Below, one piece after another: positions 27,145-36,200 of a DNA stretch of 61,796 nucleotides. Below the pieces are notes generated by a model that worked only from the letters and a program-made list of their open reading frames with translations, had not been told where the DNA came from and ran no database searches. The stretch is from Myxococcales bacterium (lineage in GTDB: Bacteria; Myxococcota; B64-G9). Each line of letters begins with the position of its first letter. Position 1 is the stretch's first letter. Location of the stretch: the NCBI GenBank assembly GCA_012798435.1, contig JAAZNF010000010.1, positions 1 to 61,796 on the forward strand. The letters run 5' to 3'. The translations under genes and the position numbers were made by a program.

Positions 27145-30114
27145 CTAGAAGTCCAGCGGGCGCAGCCAGCTCTGCCGCAACGCCTCGACCGGCTCGTCGA
27201 GCACCACGCCGCCCGCCAAACCCCGGATGACGAGCCGGGGAGCGGCCGTGACCTCGCCCACCCGTTGCGCCGGCTGGCCCCGCATGTGACGCGAAAAGTC
27301 CTCCAGCCGTTCCGGCGGCACCGTGACCACGAACCGGCCGGGCGTCTCGGAGTACAGAAGCTCGGTGTCGCCCATGTCTCCCTGGCGCGGCGCGCGCGTG
27401 AGGTCCGCCACCATCCCCAGGTCACCGGCGAAGGCGCTCTCGGCCAGGGCCACCGCCAGGCCGCCGTCCGAGCAGTCGTGGCACGAGGCCACGCAGCCGT
27501 CCTGGATGGCCCGGTACAGCGCCCGGTACAGCGAAAGTTGCGCTTCCGTCTGGACCCGCGGGAGAAAGCCTCCGCGCGCGCCCAGGTGCGCCTGGAGCTC
27601 GGAGCCCAGCAGCTCGTCGCGGGTCGTTCCCAGGACGAACAGCGTGTGCCCCGGCGCCTTGGCGTCCATGGACACCGCCCGGCGCGCGTCGGGCATGAGC
27701 CCCAGCACCGAGAACAGCAGCGTGGGCGGGATGGAGATGCGCCGGCCATCGATCACGGCGTCGTTCTTCATGCTGTCCTTGCCCGAGATGAGCGGGACGC
27801 CGTAGGCCAGGCACACCCGCCGCAGGCCCCGGCCGGCGCGCACGAGTTGGCCGGCCTTGCGGTCGCCGTCGGGGTTGGAGTCGCTCTGCACCGGGTCGCA
27901 CCAGCAGAAGTTGTCCAGGCCGGCCAGGCGGTCCGGGTCGGCGCCGACGGCCACCGCGTTGCGCACGCCCTCGTCCACCGCGCACTCGGCCATGACCCCG
28001 GCGTCGAAGTCGGACAGGCGCGGGCAGATGCCATGGGCCACCGCCACCGCCTGGAAGGAGTCGAGCAGCGGCCGGAACACCGCCGCGTCGGCCGGCCCGT
28101 CGTCGCGCGCGCCCACCAGGGGTTTTTGCACCGTGCCGGCCTGCACCTCGTGATCGTACTGGCGCACCCAGTAGGCCTTGGAGCAGATGTTGAGCCGCCC
28201 CAACATCTGATGCAAAAGCTCTCCCTGGGGCCGCGCCGGCGCCCGCCAGGGACCCTGGCGCGGTGGCACGAAGCGCGCCAAAAGATCGAGACGCGGCAAG
28301 CCGTCGTGCAGAAAGTCCATGGGCAGCAGCGCCACCACCCGGCCGTGATCGCTCACCTCGAACAGGCCGCTCTCGTCGAAGCAGCCCAGGTCGGTGGCCT
28401 CCACCTGGTAGCGGCGGGCCAGCGCGAGCAGGCGCGGGAGCTTGTCCGGCGGCACCGCCAGCGTCATGCGCTCCTGGGCCTCGGAGAGCAGGATCTCCCA
28501 GGGCGCCAGGCCGGGGTACTTGAGCGGGGCGTGCGTGAGGTCCAGGCGGCAGCCGCCGGCCTCGCGGGCCATCTCCCCCACCGAAGAGGACAGCCCGCCG
28601 GCGCCGTCGTCGGTGAGCGAGTGGTACAGCCCCTCGTCGCGCGCCCGCAGCAGAAAGTCGGACAGGCGCTTCTGGGTGATGGGGTCCCCGATCTGCACCG
28701 CGCTCACCGGGGAATTCTGGTGCAACTCCTCGCTGCTGAAGGTGGCGCCGTGGATGCCGTCCTTGCCGATGCGGCCCCCGGCCATCACGATGCGATCGCC
28801 CGGGCGGGCGCGTTTCTCATGGCCCGGCCGCCCGTGGAGCCGCGCCGGCAGGAGCCCGGCCGTGCCGCAGAACACCAGCGGCTTGCCCAGGTAGCGCTCG
28901 TCGAACACCAGCGAGCCGTTGACGGTGGGGATGCCGCTCTTGTTGCCGCCGTGCTCCACCCCCTCGCGCACGCCCTCCAGGATGCGGCGCGGATGCAGCA
29001 GGCCGCGCGGCACCGGCTCGTCGCGGAAGGGGCTGGCGAAGCAGAACACGTCGGTGTTGAAGATCAGGCGCGCCCCCTGCCCGGTCCCCAGCGGATCGCG
29101 GTTCACCCCCACGATGCCGGTGAGCGCGCCGCCGTAGGGATCGAGCGCCGAGGGGCTGTTGTGGGTCTCCACCTTGAACACCAGGCTCCACTCGTCGGTG
29201 AAACGGATCACCCCGGCGTTGTCCGAGAACACCGACAGGCACAGGTCGGCCGGGCCGCGGGCCGCGCGCACCTCCCGGGTGGTGCCGCGGATGCACTCCT
29301 CGAACAGCGAGTCCACCGTCTCCTCCGGCGCGTCCCCTTCGCGGTAGCGGATGCGGGCATTGAAGATCTTGTGTTTGCAGTGCTCGGACCAGGTCTGGGC
29401 CAGGCACTCCAGCTCCACGTCGGTGGGGTCCATGGGCAGGCCACGCTGGCGCCGCAAGGCCCGAAACTCCTCGCCGCGAAAGAAGTCGCGGATGGCGCGC
29501 ATCTCGGCAAGCGAGAGCGCCAGCACCCGCTCGCGGCTGAGGGCGACCAGGGATTCGTCGCTCCGTTCCAGCGAGATGGTTTGCACCTCGGGCCGCGGGC
29601 CGAGCTCCACCCGCGGCAGGTTGGGCGGAAAGCCGCGCCGGGCGACCTCGTCGCCCGACAGCACCGAGATGTTCTGGATCAGCGCGTTCGCGAGAAGTTC
29701 GCGCCCGATGCGCTCGGCCTGCTCGCGCGAGAGCGGGCCCCACAATAGATAATGCCGCGAGGTGTACACCGCGGCGCCCTCGGGGAGCGGCCGGTCCAGG
29801 TAGAGCGCCAGGGCCTCGCGGGCGGTGCGGCCCACGTTGTCGGTGACGCCGGGGCGATAGGACACCGCCACCGCGAAGTCGCAACCCAGGCCCAGCGGCC
29901 GATCGACCGCCGCCTCCTGGGACACCGGGTCTTGAAAACATTCCCGGGCCAGGCCTTCGAGCTCCTCGCGCGAGAGCGCCGCGTCCACCGTGAACACGTC
30001 CACGCAGCGCACCCGCTCCACCGGAATGAGGAGCTCCTGGCGGATGCGGCGCGTCAGCCGCTCACCCGGGGCGTCGCGAACCTCAAGTCGACATGCCACC
30101 TCGATCCGGCCCAT
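27145..30114 (-). CDS. purL: PurS-PurL fusion, phosphoribosylformylglycinamidine synthase
   Basis: Converts FGAR to FGAM with ATP and ammonia from PurQ. At 989 residues it is longer than Bacillus PurL and shorter than the Escherichia coli three-domain enzyme: residues 1-185 look like two PurS-like repeats fused before the synthase. Synthase motifs include TWSEHCKHK, VFKVETHNSPSALDPYGGA, the ATP-site GGRIGKDGIHGATFSS and the second half GVPLISGKDSMKN. ATG 30114 follows GGAGGTGGAC. The long in-frame extension upstream to 30555 has no support and overlaps the promoter region. Confidence 0.95.
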   Translation of the reverse strand: MGRIEVACRLEVRDAPGERLTRRIRQELLIPVERVRCVDVFTVDAALSREELEGLARECFQDPVSQEAAVDRPLGLGCDFAVAVSYRPGVTDNVGRTAREALALYLDRPLPEGAAVYTSRHYLLWGPLSREQAERIGRELLANALIQNISVLSGDEVARRGFPPNLPRVELGPRPEVQTISLERSDESLVALSRERVLALSLAEMRAIRDFFRGEEFRALRRQRGLPMDPTDVELECLAQTWSEHCKHKIFNARIRYREGDAPEETVDSLFEECIRGTTREVRAARGPADLCLSVFSDNAGVIRFTDEWSLVFKVETHNSPSALDPYGGALTGIVGVNRDPLGTGQGARLIFNTDVFCFASPFRDEPVPRGLLHPRRILEGVREGVEHGGNKSGIPTVNGSLVFDERYLGKPLVFCGTAGLLPARLHGRPGHEKRARPGDRIVMAGGRIGKDGIHGATFSSEELHQNSPVSAVQIGDPITQKRLSDFLLRARDEGLYHSLTDDGAGGLSSSVGEMAREAGGCRLDLTHAPLKYPGLAPWEILLSEAQERMTLAVPPDKLPRLLALARRYQVEATDLGCFDESGLFEVSDHGRVVALLPMDFLHDGLPRLDLLARFVPPRQGPWRAPARPQGELLHQMLGRLNICSKAYWVRQYDHEVQAGTVQKPLVGARDDGPADAAVFRPLLDSFQAVAVAHGICPRLSDFDAGVMAECAVDEGVRNAVAVGADPDRLAGLDNFCWCDPVQSDSNPDGDRKAGQLVRAGRGLRRVCLAYGVPLISGKDSMKNDAVIDGRRISIPPTLLFSVLGLMPDARRAVSMDAKAPGHTLFVLGTTRDELLGSELQAHLGARGGFLPRVQTEAQLSLYRALYRAIQDGCVASCHDCSDGGLAVALAESAFAGDLGMVADLTRAPRQGDMGDTELLYSETPGRFVVTVPPERLEDFSRHMRGQPAQRVGEVTAAPRLVIRGLAGGVVLDEPVEALRQSWLRPLDF

Positions 30115-30144
30115 GTCCACCTCCGCGCACGGCGTGCCGGGGGG

Positions 30145-30173
30145 ACAATCCCAAATGGAGCCGTGTCTGTCAA
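30145..30173 (-). promoter_or_regulatory. Probable promoter of purSL-purQ
   Basis: On the minus strand a perfect -35 TTGACA (30168-30173) is followed after 17 bases by GATTGT (30145-30150, three of six), about 30 bases before the purL start. No purine riboswitch-like fold was recognised between it and the start. Confidence 0.5.
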
Positions 30174-30226
30174 TCGCCCGATTGGATGCAAACAAAGTCA
30201 ACAGTCGCCTTGGAGCCTTACAGTAC

Positions 30227-30257
30227 TTGACTTTTTTTTTTTCGACACGGCGACAAT
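30227..30257 (+). promoter_or_regulatory. Possible promoter of the 995-residue lipoprotein gene
   Basis: -35 TTGACT (30227-30232) runs into a block of eleven T bases; GACAAT (30252-30257, four of six) follows with a long 19-base spacer. The gene starts about 50 bases further on. The local region is far more AT-rich than the purL side. Confidence 0.42.
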
Positions 30258-30309
30258 TCTCCAAGTCGAGCAACAAGATGGCGGGTTGGTGAACTCGAAG
30301 GGAGGGCAC

Positions 30310-33297
30310 ATGCGGAAAAACGAACAGGCTTCCAATGGCTACCCATATGATATGCGCAGGAGAAGAACGAGGTTCCGGTTCATCGTCCTCACTGTGCTGA
30401 TGCTCTCTGCCTGCACTTTTAGCTCGCTTATCCCCAGAAGCTGCATGACCAGCGGCTGCGCGGCAGACTGTGCCGGTGGCATGAAAGGTTGCGACTGCGG
30501 TTGCGTCAACGTATCGACGCCCGGACAGACCGGAAGCGCCGAGTACAGAATCCATTTGCCTTACACGGTATCCGACCTTCTCACCCAGCTTGCCTGGTAT
30601 GACTCGGCTTCCTCGGAAGAGTTCGGCGTGGACTTGCTCACCGGGATCTCCGACTCGATCTCCATGACATACGGGAGGACCAATCAGCCATTCCTCGATT
30701 GCATGGCGGGGATCGATCTGTTTATCCCGGCGCTGGCTGCCTGCCGGCCGCTCTCGCCAGACCTCACCCCCTACCAGGCCTGCCTACAGGGGCAGGTCGG
30801 CGCTGATCCGGAGTCGCTGGAGAGCATCCTCTATTGCAGGGATGCCTATGAGAGCGCACCCAGGAGCCTGTTCGACGACTGCCTGGTCAGCGGGGAGCGG
30901 TGCCTGCTCGGGCCGGCGGAGGCCAACATCATCTGGCCATGGGTGGACGTCTGGCGGGTCAGCCATCCGGACAACTTCCCGCGGGGCCTGGTGATTGGCT
31001 ATCAGGGAGACACGTCCCCGGCGCTCCTGGTGCTCAAGTACCACAACAAGGTCGTCAAGAATCTGCTCTCGAATAGCGTCCTCGGGGTCGTGCCCGAGAC
31101 GTTCGCCTTGCTCCGATCACTGCTGCCCGCCCGGGAGGACATGACCTACATCAGCATGAACGTGGACCCCATCCCCCTCGACATCCAGGTGGATGTCGGC
31201 GCCTGCGGGGGGCAACTACTGCACGAGACCATGTACGTCAAGGGCATGAGCTTCTGGCTTGGCAAGACCGAGATCAAACCAGGAGCGAGCTTCGTGCTGG
31301 CGGGCAGGCCGATTGGGATGGATCTGGACGAGGGAGATCTCGCCTTCGACTACGACCAGGATCCCGAGCCGGCCGAGACGAACCACCTCGTTGGACTGCG
31401 GCTCCGGGTGGACAAGCTGGAGTTCAACCTGCGGGTGGAGGGGGATCAGAGCGGAGAGTTCACCTGCACGGCGCAGGCCGACGTGCTCCTGGATCTGCGG
31501 ACCGGCATCGACTCCGGGGCCATGACCCTCTCCCCGGTCCGGACCAGGGTCTACTGGCGAACCACCGAGTGCCACGGCTGGGATCTGATCGACACAGGGA
31601 TCATGACGGACCAGGTCAAGAAGTCCCTCCAGGCGGTGTTCATCCAGACGCCGCGGATCTCGATCGAGTTCGAGGAGCGGCTGGTCCGAAAGGCACTCTC
31701 CTTTGTTCCCGATGAGAACAACAAGCGGAACCTGGTCTTCTCAGCCGAGCCGCTTTCCAAGCACTTCCTGAACCTGGCGGTCGAGGCGCGCGGGTACCTG
31801 GTGGAGAGTCACGATGGCTGGATCCGCCCGTACCTGACGGTCCGGGAGCACGCATCTGACACCGATCCAGGCAAGATCGTCTTTGAAGGCCAGATCGCGA
31901 ATGGCGCCAGCGGGGTCGTTGTGCCGTCCGCGTTTCTGAGCGGCAGCTCCGGATCGGAATTCAGCCTGGAAGTCACCTCGGCCTGCATCGGCTGTGCGAT
32001 CCCGGAGCCCGAGTTGCCGAATCTTACCTTCCCCTACGATACCTTGCCGCGCGACGTGACAGAACTCATGGATCCGCCACAGCTCGATTGGATCTTCCCC
32101 AGGATCATCGAGGAACCGGTTCCAGGCATCACCATCCATGCCGGACCGCCCGCGAGCATGCTCGAGCCTCCCAACGCGATCCACGAGTGGGGGCTTCGGT
32201 ATCCGGCGGATCTGTCTTGGATCGACCAGAACGTCAGCCCAATGCCGGTGGGAGCGGCTCAACTGGTCGGGGTGGACACCGCCTGGCCCTCGGACCCAAA
32301 CACCATCTTCTCGAACCGGAGGGTTGCCTACGTGACCCTGGCGATGGCGATCAACGGCCAGGTGCTCCGGTTGCCGTTCTACGTCACGGTCCTGCCCTTC
32401 TTCTACTCATACTTGCCGGGCATCGAAACCACCCTCCAGCCGATCTACTACAGCCTGCCGCCGAACCTGCGAAGCGATTTGGAGGATCTCGCCTGGGCGA
32501 GGCCCATCCTGCGGCTGATCAACCTCCTGAAGACACCCTTCTTCCTCGACGAGGTGTTCCGGACCTGCGGCCCGGAGATCCTCAAGGTCTATCCCGGCCT
32601 GATGCAGAAGGACTTCCAGTTGGTCGGCGAGGAGCTTGAGATCCTCGCGTCGACGGGGGTCATGTTCCGGCACGACGCCGACGGGCAGGAGTACTGGGCC
32701 TTCGACTCCCCGCGGTTCGTGGGGCCCGGCGGGATGGTGATCGTGGCCTCGGGCACTTGCCAGAACGCCTCGATCCGGTTCAAGGTCAGGCAAGTCCCGA
32801 CGCTGAGCATCAAGGCCAGACCTGCGGCGCGGACCTACCTGGAAAACCTCTACCACCCGTCCGATGATCTGAGCCCGGCCACGGCGTCGATGTTGTACGC
32901 CCGGCAGGATCCGCCGGGGCGGAACTTCGAGGGGATGATCGAGCTGCCGGCGGTGACGGTGTCCGTGGCCGGCGCCGACCCGACCAAGGCCATCAGGATG
33001 GACAATTGGATGTACGACGCCTGGGACCAAGAGCGCGAGAAGAAGTTCGAGTTCGGGATCCTCGGGGACCGGAACCAGGTCGTGCTCAGCTATCCACAGG
33101 GCGTTGGGTTGCTGCCGAAGGAGCTACGACGGCTTGACATCAACGAGATCAGGCTCGTAAACGGTGTTGACGTCTATAGGGCCGACAACCCGGATCTCAT
33201 TCGACAGGTCATGTCTAGCGGCTTTGACTACATTGAGCCTGATAACAGTCCTTACATTGACGTCGGAGTGCTCATGACGATGAAGCAGCAACCGTAG
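30310..33297 (+). CDS. Large predicted lipoprotein of unknown family
   Basis: Protein of 995 residues starting at ATG 30310 (GAAGGGAGGGCAC upstream). A basic N-region and hydrophobic core end in the lipobox LSAC at about residue 35, so it should be a lipoprotein; a second ATG at 30352 would give a more usual signal length but lacks a Shine-Dalgarno. The mature N-terminus is Cys-rich (CMTSGCAADCAGG, GCDCGCVNV). The rest is a mix of beta-rich stretches with no repeat or catalytic motif I recognise; further Cys pairs occur, for example CIGC at about 561. It is convergent with the Cys-rich YD-like gene, 14 bases apart, inside the lower-GC segment. Confidence 0.8.
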   Translation: MRKNEQASNGYPYDMRRRRTRFRFIVLTVLMLSACTFSSLIPRSCMTSGCAADCAGGMKGCDCGCVNVSTPGQTGSAEYRIHLPYTVSDLLTQLAWYDSASSEEFGVDLLTGISDSISMTYGRTNQPFLDCMAGIDLFIPALAACRPLSPDLTPYQACLQGQVGADPESLESILYCRDAYESAPRSLFDDCLVSGERCLLGPAEANIIWPWVDVWRVSHPDNFPRGLVIGYQGDTSPALLVLKYHNKVVKNLLSNSVLGVVPETFALLRSLLPAREDMTYISMNVDPIPLDIQVDVGACGGQLLHETMYVKGMSFWLGKTEIKPGASFVLAGRPIGMDLDEGDLAFDYDQDPEPAETNHLVGLRLRVDKLEFNLRVEGDQSGEFTCTAQADVLLDLRTGIDSGAMTLSPVRTRVYWRTTECHGWDLIDTGIMTDQVKKSLQAVFIQTPRISIEFEERLVRKALSFVPDENNKRNLVFSAEPLSKHFLNLAVEARGYLVESHDGWIRPYLTVREHASDTDPGKIVFEGQIANGASGVVVPSAFLSGSSGSEFSLEVTSACIGCAIPEPELPNLTFPYDTLPRDVTELMDPPQLDWIFPRIIEEPVPGITIHAGPPASMLEPPNAIHEWGLRYPADLSWIDQNVSPMPVGAAQLVGVDTAWPSDPNTIFSNRRVAYVTLAMAINGQVLRLPFYVTVLPFFYSYLPGIETTLQPIYYSLPPNLRSDLEDLAWARPILRLINLLKTPFFLDEVFRTCGPEILKVYPGLMQKDFQLVGEELEILASTGVMFRHDADGQEYWAFDSPRFVGPGGMVIVASGTCQNASIRFKVRQVPTLSIKARPAARTYLENLYHPSDDLSPATASMLYARQDPPGRNFEGMIELPAVTVSVAGADPTKAIRMDNWMYDAWDQEREKKFEFGILGDRNQVVLSYPQGVGLLPKELRRLDINEIRLVNGVDVYRADNPDLIRQVMSSGFDYIEPDNSPYIDVGVLMTMKQQP

Positions 33298-33311
33298 GAA
33301 GACGACACAGA

Positions 33312-34463
33312 CTACTGCCAGCAGGAGTAGTCGTAGATCCCGATGATCTCGTAGCCCTTCTCTGTCGATCCGATCCGACGCCAATTCGTCAAGAAGTTAC
33401 AGTGACCGTCATTCGTATAGTCGATGGAGAAGTCTACCACCTGATTGGTCCAGTTCTGGTACCGGACCAGGCAACCGAATTCGTAGGTAAACTCCTTCCT
33501 TCGATCAATCGTTCCATCGGGTCCCCGGTCACCATGATCGAAATCATCAAAGACCAGTTGACCGGCTTCGTTGTAGGTCTTGATCTCGCGAAAATCAATG
33601 GGGAACGAAGTCCACATCCAGTTATAGTCAATCGTTGTAGTCCTGTCCGTGTAACTGTATGTGTACTGCTGATCAAGTTCTCCGTTGCCGTCGTAGACAG
33701 ATTCCACATGGAGTTTGTCTGAATCGGGGTAGTATTCGTAGGTCCAGATGAGCCCCGGATCAGGTTTGTTGTCTTTATAGGCATCGACCCTGATCTTCCT
33801 GCCCAGGGCATCATAGGTGTATTTCTTCGTCGAAGTCCACGGCGGATCGTCATCCAGTTGTTCCAAGACCTCGGTCTCCAGCTGATCATCCGGGTAGTAC
33901 GTGTAGGTCACGCGCTGATAGAGGCCAAGGTAGTAGTCGTAGCTCTCGAACGTGTGCCGCAGGCCGTCCGGGTAGTAGGTATAGGCATACCTCGTCTCCC
34001 AGAACCCGTCGCAGTTCAGATCGATGGTCCATTCGATGAGAGACTCTTGGTCATTGTACGTATAGCGCTCTTCGTAGTCGCAGGTGGGATCACCGGTCAC
34101 GTCTCTTCGAAAATCGTCCTCCCAGTACCTGCACGGTCCCGGGAACTTCCTCGGGTAGTTGACGCAGGTCCCCGCATGGCAGATGTCCTCGCCAGAGCAG
34201 CCGGCGCCGCACGTCCCTCCGCATCGATCATCTCCGCACTCCCGCCCATCGCAAGTCACGAAGCAGCAGGTGCCATCATCGAGGCAGATCGATCCATTGA
34301 GGCACTCGCCGCAGGAGCCTCCGCAGCCGTCGTCACCACAGTAGCGCCCGTCGCAGGCCGGCTTGCAAGGGTTTCCTCCCCACAGGCTACATCCGTGGCC
34401 AACAGGAGATATTGCGAGCCACATCAGCGCGGAGACCAACCTTCGACCGACCACTTGCTTCAC
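33312..34463 (-). CDS. Secreted Cys-rich protein with YD/RHS-like repeats
   Basis: Exported protein of 383 residues; GTG 34463 is preceded by AAGGGGGG at good spacing, so it is preferred to the GTG at 34484. A signal peptide leads to two cysteine modules in tandem (CDGRYCGDDGCGGSCG and CDGRECGDDRCGGTCG, each with a following C-x-x-G-x-C part). The body from about residue 130 has repeated Tyr-rich strands (YTYYPDG, YTYDALGRKIR, YTYSYTDRT) like YD repeats of RHS shells, but is far too short to form a toxin cage and has no toxin domain. Codon use is AT-richer than in the rest of the window. Function unknown; surface binding is one possibility. Confidence 0.8.
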   Translation of the reverse strand: MKQVVGRRLVSALMWLAISPVGHGCSLWGGNPCKPACDGRYCGDDGCGGSCGECLNGSICLDDGTCCFVTCDGRECGDDRCGGTCGAGCSGEDICHAGTCVNYPRKFPGPCRYWEDDFRRDVTGDPTCDYEERYTYNDQESLIEWTIDLNCDGFWETRYAYTYYPDGLRHTFESYDYYLGLYQRVTYTYYPDDQLETEVLEQLDDDPPWTSTKKYTYDALGRKIRVDAYKDNKPDPGLIWTYEYYPDSDKLHVESVYDGNGELDQQYTYSYTDRTTTIDYNWMWTSFPIDFREIKTYNEAGQLVFDDFDHGDRGPDGTIDRRKEFTYEFGCLVRYQNWTNQVVDFSIDYTNDGHCNFLTNWRRIGSTEKGYEIIGIYDYSCWQ

Positions 34464-34494
34464 TTCTTTCCCCCCTTCTCGCACAACACGGAAG

Positions 34495-34524
34495 ATTCTA
34501 CTGGCGCCCTAAAAAAATCGTCAA
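34495..34524 (-). promoter_or_regulatory. Promoter of the Cys-rich YD-like gene
   Basis: On the minus strand -35 TTGACG (34519-34524, five of six) and -10 TAGAAT (34495-34500, five of six) are 18 bases apart, with a T-tract directly after the -35. It lies about 30 bases before the start and well after the end of the TPR gene transcription unit upstream. Confidence 0.65.
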
Positions 34525-34620
34525 GTCGGGCTCGAAGTCGATAGAAGGTCGTTGTGGTGCACAGAGGGATATCTTGCTTGCCTCTTTCGGTTCGATGGTC
34601 TCTGGGGTATTATAAAGGCC

Positions 34621-36057
34621 TCAGCGGAAGCGGATGACCTCGGGGCCCTTGGGTTTGGCCGGCCCCTTGGGCTTGGGCTTGCCGCCCTGGTTGCGGCGGG
34701 CGTCGAGGATCTTGGCCTTGAGCTCGAGCAGGGCCGGGTCCTCGGGGGAGGTGGCCAGCGCCTCCTCGACCGCGGCCAGCGCCTTCTCGAAGTCCTTGCG
34801 CTGCAGGTAGATCTGCCCCTTCACACGCAGCATCTCCAGGTCCACCACCCCCTTGGCCAACTGTTCGTCGATGTAGCGCAGCGCGGTGTCGAGGTTGGTG
34901 TTCCCTTCCGTGTACAGGGTCACCAGCAGGCGCTTGGCCTCCAGGTCCTGCGGTTTCAGCATCACCACCATCTCCAGCTCGGAGGTGGCCTCCATCACCC
35001 GTTTCTTGGCCCGGTACAGGCGGGCCAGCTCCAGGCGCGGCTCCACCAGTTCGGGGTCGAGCTCGCAGGCGTGCTTGAAACGCTTGATGGCCTCCTCGGT
35101 GTCGTCCTGGCGGGCGTAGATCTTGCCCAGAGCCACGTGGGCCGCCACCAGGGTGGGCTGGGCGGTGATGGCGGTCTCCACCTCGGTCATGCCCTTCTCG
35201 TGGTCCCCGGCCCCGGAGAGCGCCAGTCCGAGCCCCACCCGCGCCTCGAGGCGGTTCTGGTTCTTGGCCAGCACCTCGCGAAAACGTTGGGCCGCGTCCT
35301 CGAACCGCCCCAGCTCCAGGTAGGCCCGGCCCAGCTCGACCAGCGCATCGGCGTTGTCGGCCTGCACCCCCAGGGCGTTCTCGAACTCCCGCGCCGCGGC
35401 CTCGAACTTGTTGCCGCGCATCAGGTGGCGCCCCAGCGTCAGGCGCACCGCGAAGTTGCCCGGCTCCATGGCGGCCGCCTCCTGGAGTTTCAAGAGCGCC
35501 TGCTGCTCCTTGCCCTCCTTGAGCATCACGTCCGCCTGCAGGGTCACGATCTCCACGTCGTTCGGCACCAGCTCGCGCAGCTTGCGCAGGGTGCGCTCGG
35601 CGTCCTCGAACTGCTCACCCTGGATGTAGATCTCGGTGAGCTTCTTGTACACCTCCACGTTGCCGGGGTCCTTGGCCAGCACCTTGCGCAGGTGCTCGAT
35701 GGCCGCCTCGCGGTTGCCCTTGCGGGCGAACAGCATCCCGATCTGCAGCGCCGGCTCGATGTCGTCCGGCAGCAGGTCCGCGGCCCGGCCGATGGTCATG
35801 ATGGCCTGGCCCTCGTCGCCGGCCTGCGCCTGCGCCATCCCCTGCTGCATCAGGTACTGGCCGTTCTTCGGCTGCAGGCGCGCGGCGCGCCCGAAGGCTT
35901 CGGCCGCCTCGGCGAATTTGCCCTGCTTGAGCAGGGCCTGCCCCTGCGCGGCCGCCTCCTGGGCCTGCTCGGCGGGGGGCTTCTCGCAGGCCGCCAACGC
36001 TGACCAGAGAAAAACGCAGGCCGCGAGCGAAGAAAGTCTCAGGGTACCGTTTGCCAT
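34621..36057 (-). CDS. TPR-repeat lipoprotein
   Basis: Protein of 478 residues from ATG 36057 with the strong Shine-Dalgarno GGAGGTGATC. The signal peptide ends in the lipobox LAAC (cysteine at about 24). About twelve tetratricopeptide repeats fill residues 30-455, as shown by recurring A-x-x-x-G and P-x-x-A patterns (GKFAEAAEAFGRA, GNREAAIEHLRK, GRFEDAAQRFRE). The tail is Lys/Pro/Gly-rich and ends VIRFR. It is probably an envelope scaffold for protein assembly. It has its own promoter and no coupled partner. Confidence 0.9.
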   Translation of the reverse strand: MANGTLRLSSLAACVFLWSALAACEKPPAEQAQEAAAQGQALLKQGKFAEAAEAFGRAARLQPKNGQYLMQQGMAQAQAGDEGQAIMTIGRAADLLPDDIEPALQIGMLFARKGNREAAIEHLRKVLAKDPGNVEVYKKLTEIYIQGEQFEDAERTLRKLRELVPNDVEIVTLQADVMLKEGKEQQALLKLQEAAAMEPGNFAVRLTLGRHLMRGNKFEAAAREFENALGVQADNADALVELGRAYLELGRFEDAAQRFREVLAKNQNRLEARVGLGLALSGAGDHEKGMTEVETAITAQPTLVAAHVALGKIYARQDDTEEAIKRFKHACELDPELVEPRLELARLYRAKKRVMEATSELEMVVMLKPQDLEAKRLLVTLYTEGNTNLDTALRYIDEQLAKGVVDLEMLRVKGQIYLQRKDFEKALAAVEEALATSPEDPALLELKAKILDARRNQGGKPKPKGPAKPKGPEVIRFR

Positions 36058-36083
36058 GATCACCTCCGCCGGATGGATGAGAT

Positions 36084-36112
36084 CGTATATCAACCCCTCG
36101 CACCCGGGTCAA
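36084..36112 (-). promoter_or_regulatory. Promoter of the TPR lipoprotein gene
   Basis: On the minus strand -35 TTGACC (36107-36112, five of six) and -10 TATACG (36084-36089, four of six) are exactly 17 bases apart, about 27 bases before the start codon. Confidence 0.65.
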
Positions 36113-36200
36113 CGCGCGGGCCGAACATGCGCAACTGATTGCGGAGGAAAGCAAAGTATGCTGGTATGCCCCCCATGGAAAAGCACACGGAGGATGGGCC

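Noticed and set aside
27124-29748. 874-residue open frame on the plus strand opposite purL
   Set aside because: It is antisense to the well-supported purSL gene, with Ala/Arg/Gly/His-rich sequence typical of shadow frames in GC-rich DNA.
29752-30309. Upstream extension of the 995-residue lipoprotein frame
   Set aside because: It overlaps the purL start and promoter, while the ATG at 30310 has a Shine-Dalgarno followed by a lipoprotein signal peptide.
30115-30555. Upstream extension of the purL frame
   Set aside because: It runs past the strong Shine-Dalgarno and promoter and into the signal-peptide region of the divergent lipoprotein gene.
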